This document shows positions 55,001-63,202 of a stretch of 64,000 nucleotides of DNA, in pieces. This DNA is from Fragum whitleyi. Taxonomy: Eukaryota; Mollusca; Bivalvia; Cardiida; Cardiidae. Made by a program: the position numbers and the translations under genes. The stretch spans positions 38,162,630 to 38,226,629 of the forward strand of contig OX411544.1 in assembly GCA_948146395.1 (NCBI GenBank). Direction: 5' to 3'. The stretch's first letter is position 1, and the number at the start of each line of letters is the position of its first letter. Below the pieces are notes generated by a model, which was given only the letters and a program-made list of their open reading frames with translations, did no database searches and was not told the origin of the DNA.

Positions 55001-57225
55001 ATTGATATCATTTTATCTTATAACTAAACAAATATCCCGAATGATATTTTTTATGATATCATAGTTATTTTTAGAACAATGATTTAATGCGGTTACTTTT
55101 AGGAACTTGCAATTCAGTAGGAAACAACGACGAAAACAAGACAAATAGAGGTTATAAGATAAATAAAATACATACTTAGTATATTGTATGAAAAAAGTAT
55201 CTAACTTGGTTGTGAGAATTGATAATTGGCAGAGCCTTGACAATGATCAATTCTCCCAACCTCGTTAGATATTTTTTTTTCATACAAAACTCTAAGTATG
55301 TATTATTTATATCTAGACTTGTGTTGGAAAACATTCTAAAAGACGTCAACTTACACATATTATTGCAGCATTTTTATCATCTAGGCTTTCAAAAAAAAGT
55401 TTTAACATACAAAACTGGTGTTAAAGTGAGAAATAGAATCTCCTTCTCGATTTTGTTTGAGAAAAGCTTATCTAAATCTTGTCTAGAATAGACCAGGATC
55501 GCTTAATGACAAGGATTACTGCATAACATTTTTATGCTTGGCTTGGCTACGATCAGCTTGCCTTAAACAAAATCTCATGACAGATCTTCAAAATTCTTAC
55601 CTGAGGATTTTCTGTTGGAATTTCTATCGAATCAACTATATAAAGATCATTCTGAAAAAGATTTGTTAAGATTCTATTAGAGATCTTAGGTTTTAACAAA
55701 ACTGTAACTAGAGGCTCAATTTCATTCAATCCTTACTAAAAATCTTTGGTCTCCCATTTTATACACTGTAATTAAATTGATATAGGAACTCATCAATGCT
55801 GTGAATGTAGTATGCGAATGTGAATTTGATGAAGATTTAATCTTGAACTCACTCTATTTTTTACTATTTTACTTGCTAAAAAATGTTTTTTTATAATCAT
55901 ATAAACTTGATCTGTCACAAAGTGGACTAAAACCCTTACCAATGCTTTGTCCCAGTTTGGTTAGCCATTTTCATTCAAAGTTCAATCGTGACCTTGACCT
56001 TTGACCTTCATGCCCCAAAATCCATAGAGCATCCCTAGGGCCATGGGCAACAATTACATGGATTTAAAGTTTCATGACCCCCCTCTACTTCAGGGGGGGG
56101 GGGGGGGAGATAAATATAGACTTTACCTCGCTATCTAATACATAATTACAAGTAGTTTAAAGTATGTTAAAGTTTTATAGGCTGGAAATTTTAACCCTTG
56201 TCATGCTGAATAAATTTTGTTTAAAATATGCATCAAAATCAAAGGGCAAAAAGCACTTAAAGTACCAACTGTACGTCAATTTATATTTTGAAAAACTGAA
56301 TCTAAAGAAAATTCTGGTTTGAAAATGAGAAACAGGAGGAGTAGACTAACATCAGACTGCACATTTGTGCAGGCTGATGTTTGTTTATAGTTCCTGCCAA
56401 AGCAGGAATAATCTGGATCCAGCATGACAAGAATTAATAAGTTTCATTTTCAAACAAGATAAGTTTGTGAAACACAAATGCCCAACGGCATTTTTTTTCA
56501 AAGTTTGACCTTGACAGATGACCTTGACCTTGTCACATGACCTTGACTTTGGTACCAGCGGATGCGGATCATTGAGATCTATCATCATGCCAAATATTAG
56601 CTTTGAATCTTGAATAGGCTTGAAGATATTGGCAAGGTTAAGTTTTCTGGTTAAGTTTTCGGACAGACAGGCGGACAGATAAACAGATGGACAGACAGAC
56701 AAACAGACAGACGGACATGAGTAAAACAATATGCCCCAGATCTCTCGATACGGGGGCAAAAAAATAATGTTACCTAGCAGGATGAGTAGGAACAAGAGCC
56801 ATGTTGGACATGGCCATCCCCCACCATGCAAGCTTGATAGTAAACTGAAGTCTAACATAATAAAGGGTGATAACTCCAAAATCATGCAAGCAAGAGTTGT
56901 TTTTCTTGTGCACTGCACTTCTCCTCTATGAGATGTATCCACCCAGTTTCAAGTTGATAGCTATTATACTTTAGGAGATATGCTCCTGACAAGTTTAGTG
57001 ACGGAATGACGGAACGGCGGAATGAGGGACAGAGACCATTACTATTTCCTCTTGCCAAAAATGTTGGGGGATAAAAAGTAATGTTACATAGCAAGATGAG
57101 TAGGAATAAATAATCTACCTGTGCATATTTGAATGACAAAGCCACCCTCAAACCTAATGCCCTGACCATATCAGGTAACATGAAGAACTTTGAGTCAGGC
57201 CCTCGCGGTCCATGAGAAATACCAC
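45962..57225 (-). CDS. MRPL4: Mitochondrial ribosomal protein uL4m, 3' half, copy 2
   Basis: Exons 5' to 3': 57119-57225, 55601-55651, 53937-53995, 47156-47229, 45962-46089. Borders, phases and lengths equal copy 1 (107, 51, 59, 74 and 128 nt), giving one open frame ending in TGA. The conserved HGPRGP word is intact, and the split codon can be Gly, as in other animals. The 59-nt exon is single. No disabling change is visible, so this is the better candidate for the functional gene. The preceding exons (N-terminal half) should lie beyond 58.8 kb and were not found before the window ends at 64 kb, although the intervening DNA is all mobile elements. Introns here are unusually full of short transposons. 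Confidence 0.88.
46940..47104. mobile_element. TTAA-flanked palindromic MITE, copy 2
   Basis: The duplication equivalent of 14641-14805, with TTAA at both borders (TTAAGGTAGTAGACC and GGGGTCCACTACCTTAA). It was present before the duplication. Confidence 0.78.
47156..47229 (-). CDS. MRPL4: MRPL4 copy 2, penultimate exon
   Basis: 74 nt, acceptor CATTTCAG, donor GTGAGTATG, same protein [18 protein letters not shown] then NLMPVY as copy 1. The visible changes are silent (GTT/GTG and others). Confidence 0.93.
47463..47585 (+). mobile_element. SINE 3' fragment
   Basis: The body and tail (GATGGTAGCACTGATGAGAG, GGTGCTCCAGTCACC, AGATTGTTGATAGCTGC) match the SINE at 15632, without its tRNA-like head. 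Confidence 0.65.
47697..48729 (+). mobile_element. Complete Helentron-like element (GCTCCACAGGC family), 1.03 kb
   Basis: The 5' end is TTTTTAGCTCAATTGAACAA, then GTCCGTCCGTCCGGTCG. The 3' end is CCTGTGGAGCGACTCAAGCC, ATTAATGG and CTAGTT. The ~150-bp core unit (GATGGATATCAA, GATCCTTGA, TATTGTGATCGGATG) is present about five times. It splits the intron word CAGCTATTTTT/AATTCTAACTACCTG, which is uninterrupted in both tandem units of copy 1 (near 16005 and 18710). Confidence 0.87.
49107..49975 (+). mobile_element. Helentron-like element (CTCACCTGAG family), 3'-truncated
   Basis: It starts TTTTTAGCTCACCTGAGCAC with GTGCTTAAGGGGTGC. The body is ~150-bp units related in reverse to those at 20050 and 28260 (GGGCTTATTTTGAGCCCGAA, AATTGGCCC). 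It is interrupted by a MITE at 49374 and ends abruptly beside a SINE tail at 49976. Confidence 0.75.
49374..49641. mobile_element. TIR element with CAGAGGTGC termini, 268 bp
   Basis: CAGAGGTGCATTCGTTAGAG at the left and CTCTAACGAACGCACCTCTG at the right, continuing through AGATTTTTAAGAT-like sequence. The CAGAGG start is typical of hAT superfamily ends, but no 8-bp duplication is visible, so that call is tentative. Confidence 0.75.
49976..50070 (+). mobile_element. SINE 3' fragment
   Basis: ATACCAGGAATCCATTGTTA to CCCATTCAAACAAACAAAC, the tail of the common SINE. In copy 1 the equivalent place (21904-22172) has the full element, so the 5' part was lost here. Confidence 0.75.
50530..51210 (+). 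mobile_element. Complete Helentron-like element (CTCACCTGAG family), 681 bp
   Basis: The 5' end is TTTTTAGCTCACCTGAGCAC with GTGCTCAAGGTGAGC. The 3' end is CTCAGGTGAGCAATCTAGGA, CCATCTTGGTCC and TCTTGTTT. The core is four ~125-bp units (CTCTAGAGGCCACAAATATG, GAACCCTATTGAAAATGG). The empty site is at 22629-22640 in copy 1 (GAGTTTTTTATTATTGC), with insertion into the T run. Confidence 0.9.
51216..53915 (+). repeat. Double-hairpin dispersed repeat, copy 4, split
   Basis: 51216-51715 plus 53903-53915 make a copy of the 6355 family. The last word CCCTCAAAAACGTGAATTAG is divided by the element at 51716-53902. Confidence 0.8.
51716..53902 (-). mobile_element. Helentron-like element with 14-unit 146-bp tandem core
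   Basis: The left end is AACAAGAGGGCCATAGTGGC (hairpin) then CGCTCACCTGAA. The right end is AAAGCTCACCTTGAGCACTT, CGTGCTCAGGTGAG and CTAAAA. The core from 51740 to 53805 repeats a 146-bp unit (GCCTCTAGAGTGTCCACAAG, GACCCCACTTGACCCAATTT, TTTTCAGGTTGATTGGGCTA) about 14 times, then GACGACGCACGACGCACGAC. The repeated minus-strand frames are a by-product of the unit length and lack a consistent start or end. The empty site is at 18301-18312. Confidence 0.93.
53937..53995 (-). CDS. MRPL4: MRPL4 copy 2, 59-nt exon (single)
   Basis: Acceptor TTTTCACAG, donor GTGAGTAG, reading [19 protein letters not shown]. The Phe to Leu change near the end relative to copy 1 is conservative. It lies 35 bp from the right end of the 2.2-kb mobile element. 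Confidence 0.92.
54383..54672 (+). mobile_element. Helentron-like element (CTCGGCTGT family)
   Basis: It runs from AAGCTTGGCTGTTTTTGGAA to ACTCAACAGCCGAGCGTAGG, then GGCAGTGCTCATGTTTT. It is the inverted relative of 20913-21680 without the nested element. The 5' motif has drifted (GCTTGGCTGT). Confidence 0.75.
54673..55600. other. Intron of MRPL4 copy 2
   Basis: Mostly unique AT-rich sequence. An inverted pair, TATTGTATGAAAAAAGTATC with GATATTTTTTTTTCATACAA and GATAATTGGCAGAGCC with flanking words, forms a hairpin at 55185-55300. 55340-55560 matches 23420-23600 of copy 1. Confidence 0.5.
55601..55651 (-). CDS. MRPL4: MRPL4 copy 2, 51-nt exon
   Basis: 17 codons reading [17 protein letters not shown], acceptor TTTTTCAG, donor GTAAGAA. 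Two conservative replacements (His to Tyr, Leu to Ile) separate it from copy 1. Confidence 0.93.
56093..56107 (+). repeat. Poly(G) run of 15
   Basis: Equivalent of 24394-24407. Runs of this length can form G-quadruplex structures and are prone to length errors. Confidence 0.8.
56191..56437 (+). mobile_element. TTAACCCTTGTCATGCTGAA MITE, copy 2 intron
   Basis: The duplication equivalent of 24492-24738, with the left terminus better preserved (TTAACCCTTGTCATGCTGAA). Confidence 0.8.
56453..56760 (-). mobile_element. Helentron-like element (ATGCCCCCG family), 308 bp
   Basis: AACAAGATAAGTTTGTGAAA at the left, ATACGGGGGCAAAAA at the right, TGACCTT-rich body, and a (GGACAGAC)n tract at 56663-56715. 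Copy 1 has CATTTTCAAAAAATAATG at 24744-24761, uninterrupted, which is the empty site. Insertion was into a run of A. Confidence 0.9.
56791..57077 (-). mobile_element. Helentron-like element (TATCCCCCACCA family), copy 2
   Basis: Equivalent of 24784-25067, shared by both duplication copies. It differs by a short deletion (ACCCAGTTTC) and an added GGAACGGC word. Confidence 0.82.
57119..57225 (-). CDS. MRPL4: MRPL4 copy 2, first visible exon
   Basis: 107 nt, acceptor ATATTTCAG, donor GTAGAT. It reads [17 protein letters not shown] followed by [18 protein letters not shown], with the conserved Pro that copy 1 has lost. Upstream lie 12 further partial copies of the exon. Confidence 0.93.
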
Positions 57226-58835
57226 CTGAAATATAAATAAATTACCCTCAGGGTAACATGAAGAACTTCGAGTCAGGCCCTCGTGGTCAATGAGAAATAC
57301 CACCTGAAATATAAATTAATTACCCTCAGGGTAACATGAAGAACTTCGAGTCAGGCCCTCGCAGTACCATGAGAAATACCACCTGAAACATAAATGAATT
57401 ACTCTCAAGGTAACATGAAGAACTTCGAGTCAGGCCCTCGTGGTCCATGATATATACCACCTGAAACATAAATGAATTACTCTCAAGGTAACATGAAGAA
57501 CTTAGAGTCAGGCCCTAGTGGTCCATGAGAAATACCACCTGAAACATAAATTAATTACCCTCAAGGTAACATGAAGAACTTCGAGTCAGGCCCTCGTGGT
57601 CCATGATATATACCACCTGAAATATAAATGAATTACTCTCAAGGTAACATGAAGAACTTAGAGTCAGGCCCTAGTGGTCCATGAGATATAACACCTGAAA
57701 CATGAATTAATTACCCTCAGGGTAACATGAAAAACTTAGAGTCAGGCTCTCGTGGTCAATGAGATGTACCACCTGAAACATAAATTAATTACCCTCAGGA
57801 TAACATGAAGAACTTCAAGTCAGGCCCTTGCGGTTCATGAGAAATACCACCTGAAACATAAATGAATTACCCTCAGGGTAACATGAAGAACTTCGAGTCA
57901 GGCCCTCGCAGTCCATTAGAAATACCACCTGTATAATATAAATGAATTACCCTCAGGGTAACATGAAGAACTTCGAGTCAGGCCCTCGCAGTCCATGAGA
58001 AATACCACCTGAAATATAAATGAATTACCCTCAGGGTAACATGAAGAACTTCGAGTCAGGCCCTCGCAGTACCATGAGAAATACCACCTGAAATATAAAA
58101 TAACAAGAGCCATGTTGGACATGGGCATAAGTCCCCTACCGGCTTTGTTTGTCTCAATGTTTTCCCACGCCAATTCTATCAGGGACGTCAAAACCAGGTC
58201 TTGTTAAAGGGTTAAACAAGACTTACATGAGTTGTTGTCTCTGCTGTGCCCACTATACAATTCATGGAAGCAATAGACAGATGCAAGAAATAGTATCAAT
58301 AACAGTTACCTTGTCTGATCCAAGATGTTTTTCTTCAGTCTTGTTGGTAAGAAATGAGAACTTTCACTGGAGGTGATTAATACTGCTGCATCACCACCCT
58401 GACTAACATGGCTTATATTTTTTTTTACATTTTAAAACAGGTTTCATCAAGTTAGCTTGCTTAATTATTAAATTATTGCAGGATCCATTTTTTGCCATAT
58501 TTTCACTATTTCTGTAACCATAGCAACCTCAATTTAAGTCGAAAAACAAAATGATGTGCATAATCTACACATTGCCATCTAGTCATATACCAACTTTCAT
58601 CAAAAAAGCTTGCTTAGTTATTAAGTTATCGCGGGATCAAGATTTGACCGGACAGATGGACAGACGGACGGATGGACAGACGGACGGACAGACGGAGGGC
58701 AAACCTAAAGTCCCCTCCGGTTTGAACACCGGTAGGGGACTAATAACCCTAAGGGTAACATGAAGAACTTCGAGTCAGACCCTCGCGGTCCATGAGAAAT
58801 ACCACCTGAAATATAAATTAATTAACCTCAGGGCT
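57170..58835 (-). repeat. 78-bp MRPL4-exon minisatellite, array 2 (13 units, split)
   Basis: Unit starts at 57177, 57255, 57333, 57412, 57490, 57568, 57646, 57724, 57802, 57880, 57960 and 58038, with a last unit at 58757 beyond an inserted element (58102-58743). Unit structure is as in array 1: intron end with TTTCAG, then code for [17 protein letters not shown], then TGA. Confidence 0.93.
58102..58743 (-). mobile_element. Helentron-like element (AGTCCCCTACCGG family) inside the minisatellite
   Basis: The left end is AACAAGAGCCATGTTGGACA then AAGTCCCCTACCGG. The right end is CACCGGTAGGGGACTAATAA, with a (GGACGGACAGAC)n tract before it (58652-58697). It splits a unit between AAATATAAA and TAACCCTAAGGGTAAC. 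Confidence 0.9.
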
Positions 58836-59316
58836 CGTGCTTGAAGGAAGCATCGACTCCTAAACCATGAAATTTGAGGGGTCAAAACTCATTCTAAAGG
58901 GGTCAAAAGCAATGGAAAAGGCAAATTGTGTGTAGAATGATACAGGTTTCAGTGTAACTTGACCTAAAATGAAGGGAAAAAAATTGTAAAGTATAATTCT
59001 AAATAGTATACTAAATACATCATTGAAAATTTGAGAGACAAACCCCAGTTTTGACCCTTAGAATTTTCTCTCAAGGGGGTCTAAATGACCCCCTTGTGAG
59101 TATTTTCTAAGGGTCAAAAAAAGACATTTTCAGATTTATGGAGGTCACAACCCTGGTTTAAGGGTCAAACACAAGCCCTAACCCTTGTCAAGCTGAATAA
59201 AATTTAAAGAAAAATTTCATAAAAATCGGAACTCGCTAAGCAATGGATGCACTTGTTGTGTCATTATTCAATTTGAAATTTTGTTTTCTTTGTTTTTCTG
59301 GGACAGCTGGTTTTTT

Positions 59317-61002
59317 AACAAGACGGCCATTGGCCCTGGGTCGCTCACCTGAGAAAAAAGCTTCATTACCTAGGAATGTCTATGCAACCACAGAAAAAGA
59401 GATTTTCGCTTATTCAATCAGATAATATTTGAAATAATCCTCCCCCCTCTGCTCCTCCCCTAGTCATTATTATTCAAGCTTTTTTCATAAAAGGTCTGTG
59501 ATCAGCTAATCTATGCCAGATATACAGGCGGAGTCTGAGACTTTTAAAGTTTTCTTTAATGAGTTGATCAATCCATGTCAAATATAAAGGCTGCAGGGAT
59601 TCAAAATTCTCAACAAAGCACTCCCCCCTCCCCCAAGATGCTCTGAACCAGGTGAATCTACAGTCATGATTTTAGCTAATTCAATTAATGTTCATATGCT
59701 GATCATCCATACCAATTTTCAAGTCCGTAGGACTCCTGGTTCATTAGAAGAAGTTTAAAGATTTCAAAAATGATCCAAAGTACTACCTCTCCCCAAGACA
59801 CTCAGCACCTGGTGACCCTGCAGTCATGATTTTAGCTATTTTTATAAATGTCAATATATTGATCACCCATGACAATTTTCAAGTCTGTAGGGTTCCTGAT
59901 CCAGGAGAAGAATAAGGTTAAAGATTTCAAAATTGATCCAAAGTACTATCCCCTCCCCCCTAATGCTCCGCATCTGGTGGCCCTACATTCATGATTATAG
60001 TTTTTTTTTTTTATTTTAGATCCATATGCTTATCATCCATGCCAATATTGAAGTCTGTAGGGCTCCTGGTTCATTAGAAGATGAAGGTTAAAGTTACAAA
60101 ATTTTCACAAAAGTACTCCCCCCTCCCCCCTTGTGCTCCGCACCTGATGGCATTACAGTCATGATTTTAGCTATTTTTATTAAGGTCTATGAGCTGATCC
60201 TCCATGCCAATTTTCAAGTCTGTAGGGCTTGTGGTTCAGAAGAAGAATATGGTTAAAGATTACAAAATTTTCACAAAAGTACTACCCTCTCCCACCTGGT
60301 GCTCCGCACCTGGTGAATCTACAGTCATGATTTTAGCTACTTTTATAAAGGTCCATATGCTGATCATCCATGCCAATATTCAAATCTGTTGGGCTCCTGG
60401 TTCAGAAGAAGAACAAGGTTAAAGATTACAATATTTTCACAAAAGTACTACCCCTTTCTCCTGGTGCTCCGCACCTGTCAGCCCAACAGATATGATTTTA
60501 GCTATTTTTATTAAGGTCTATGAGCTGATCCTCCATGCCAAATTTGAAGGCTTTCGGGCTTCTTATTCAGAAGAAGGTTAAAGATTACAAAATTAACCCA
60601 AGAACTCCCCCCTCCCCCCAAGTGCTCCGCACCTGGTGAATCTACAGTCATGATTTTAGCTATTTTTATTCAGGTCTATGAGCTGATTATCCATGCCAAA
60701 TTTCAAGGCTGTAGGACTGCTTGTTCTAAAGAAGAAGAATTTTAAAGATTTTCTTAAATTTTCAACTTTGGTTTCCATAGCAACCAGAGTTTTTCACCGA
60801 TTTAAATTCTTTTAGCAATTTCGGAAGGGGACCACCTTGGGAACATTTCTTTAAATTTGGTGTAAATTGGCCCAGTAGTTTAGGAGGAGAAGTTGTTTAA
60901 AGAAATTGTTGACGGACAACTGACGACTGACGACGCACAGACGCCAGACAACAGGTGATCACAATAGCTCACTTGAGCACTTTGTGCTCAGGTGAGCTAA
61001 AA
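59317..61002 (-). mobile_element. Helentron-like element (CTCACCTGAG family), 1.69 kb
   Basis: The left end is AACAAGACGGCCATTGGCCC (hairpin) then TCGCTCACCTGAG. The right end is GCTCACTTGAGCACTTTGTG, CTCAGGTGAG and CTAAAA. The core is about eight ~158-bp units (CAGTCATGATTTTAGCTATT, ATGCTCCGCACCTGGTG, GCCAATTTTCAAGTCTGTAG). The empty site in copy 1 is at 26814-26833. Confidence 0.9.
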
Positions 61003-61598
61003 AAAATGAAATGTTAAGGCTGAGATCAGACTGCAAATCAACTCAAGCCAAAGCAAGAATATACCTATTTCAGCATGAGAAAGGTAAATGATGTCTTCAC
61101 AAAAACTGACACCATTCACAACAAGAGGTTAAAGTAGGCCATAAGTCGCTCATCTGAGATTTTTTATTGAGCTCATGAGATGAAATCAAACATCAATTTG
61201 TACACTAAAAAGCCTGAGTGCTAATACTTTTTTACTATTTAGAAGTATTCAATCCATATTTGTAATTGACACATGATAACCTTTAGTGTATCAACATCAG
61301 AGTAAATGTCATTATCGGCCCTTTTCTTGTGTTTTCCCATATGTTCCTATTTTTAATAGAAATTCAACAACATGACCAAACAAACATTCTCAAGAGGTTT
61401 ACTGTAAATTGGACTTAAACTGATGTTCCTAGAGTGTGTTCATCAATATTGCAATTAAGGCACCATTTCCCATGTCTTGCGATGGAATGTTCTCATTTTT
61501 AATAGGGTTCCTCTTTAAAACCAGACAAATACTTTGGCTAAGCTTCAAGGTGATTAGGTAAAAACTGAGGCCTCAGAGTGTGATCAAAGAAATGTCTA

Positions 61599-61840
61599 TT
61601 GAGCCTGTGCGTGACATTCCCAACAATTTGAAATGTTGGTGAGGTTCAAACATTGAGAGGCCTAGACAGCCACAAACTCTACAAAATAAAATTGACTGAT
61701 AGTCTGACACTTTGAAAACATATCTATCTTCAAAGCCCATAGTTAAGACTCTGGCCAGACTGTGCAGATACACAGACTGGCCAGAGTCTTTACTTTGCAA
61801 ATATTTGAAATTATTGGAAATCTCGCACACAGGCTGAATT
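61599..61840. mobile_element. MITE with ATTGAGCCTGTG termini, copy 2
   Basis: Equivalent of 27415-27634. The central hairpin is GACTCTGGCCAGACTGTGCA with TACACAGACTGGCCAGAGTC. Confidence 0.72.
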
Positions 61841-61905
61841 ATTTTCCTTTTATCCCAAGTTTTCCAATGGAATCAACATTTTCAATTGGGTTCATCCTTA
61901 CGATA

Positions 61906-63068
61906 AACAAGAGGACCAAGATGGTCCTAGATCGCTCACCTGAGTCTCTTTGACCCCTGGGACATCACATTAATTAGATAGGAAGATGTCAAAAAGAAGA
62001 TAATAACCTAAGATCAATACCATGGAACGTTTTCAGCGAAGAGCAAGACAGATATGCCTCTTTGATTCTATGTAAAAAGGGATGCACCCGGGTGGACCCC
62101 AAATGAAACCCCAGGGTCTTGATATGAACAAACTTGGAAGAGGTCCATAAGATGATGCTACATACTAACTATGAAAGCTGTCTGCCTACTGGTTTCAGAG
62201 AAGATTTTTGAAGGTTTTCCTATTTTCACCCTTTGTGCTCAGATGAGCTGAAAGGGATGCACCCGGGTGGAGCCCAAATATGACCAAAAGGTCTTGATAT
62301 GAACAAACTTGGTAGGGGCCCACTAGATAATGCTACATACCAAAAATGAAAGCAGTGTGCCCTCTGGTTTCGTTTAAAGAAGATTTTAAAAGATTTTGGC
62401 TCTTTAATTCTATGAAAAAGGGTTGCGCCTGGGTGGAGCCCAAATATGAACCGAGGGTCTTGATATGAACAAACTTGGTAGAGGTCTATTAGATGATGCT
62501 ACATACCAAATATGAAAGCTGTCTGCCTTCTGGTTTCAGAGAAGAAGATTTTTGAAGATTTTAATTTTTTTACCCTTCGTGCTCATAAGAGATAAAGGGA
62601 TGCACCCGTGCAAAGCTCAAATATGACCCAAGGGTCTTGATATGAACAAACTTGGTAGAGGCCTACTAGGTGATGCTACATACCAAATATGAAAGCTGTC
62701 TACCATCTGGTTTCAGAGAAGAAGATTTTTAAAGATTTTCGCTCTTTGATTCTATGTAAAAAGGGTTTGGCCCGGACAAAGCCCAAATATGACCACAGGG
62801 TCTTGATATGAACAAACTTGGTAGAGGTCCACTAGATGATGCTACATACCAAATATGAAAGCTGTCTGCCTTCTGGTTTCAGAGAAGAAGATTTTTAAAG
62901 ATTTTCATATTTTCACCCTTTTTGTTAAGGGTAAAGGAAAAGTTAAGGAATGATTTCATTTATTTGAACAACTTTGGTAGAGCTTGACCGAAGGAACAAC
63001 CCTGCCAAGTTTCATCAAGAGTGGCCCACTGGTTTAGGAGGAGAAGATGTTTAAAGAAATTGTGGATG
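61906..63068 (-). mobile_element. Helentron-like element (CTCACCTGAG family), right end lost
   Basis: The left end is AACAAGAGGACCAAGATGGT then GATCGCTCACCTGAG. The core is about five ~165-bp units (GGGTCTTGATATGAACAAAC, GAGGTCCACTAGATGATGCT, AAAGCTGTCTGCCTTCTGG), the same unit as in the element at 176. It stops at GTTGTGGATGACGG and joins GCTGGGCCCCTAG. The equivalent of copy 1 27695-27970 has been deleted with the element's right terminus. Confidence 0.82.
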
Positions 63069-63202
63069 ACGGCTGGGCCCCTAGATTTTTAGAGAAAATA
63101 CCCATATCCCTAATGTTAAATATTGAATTTTGTTAGCCTGGGCCCCTTAAGTCAATAATGTTAGTCTTTTTCCCTAGAAAACCCTTCAAAAAAAGAAAGA
63201 AA

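Larger units (their letters stand above)
45890..63186. repeat. Segmental duplication, copy 2
   Basis: Partner of 13400-28090 in direct orientation, about 32 kb away. It lacks the internal tandem duplication and the SINE at 15632, and has gained its own insertions (47697, 49107, 50530, 51716, 56453, 58102, 59317, 61906). Exon sequences differ from copy 1 by a few bases, so the event is not brand-new. Confidence 0.9.

Noticed and set aside
56385..56942. 185-aa minus-strand ORF with Cys/Ser/Val repeats
   Set aside because: It crosses a MITE end, a complete Helentron-like element with its (GGACAGAC)n tract and part of another element. The shorter version at 21165 reads the same microsatellite.
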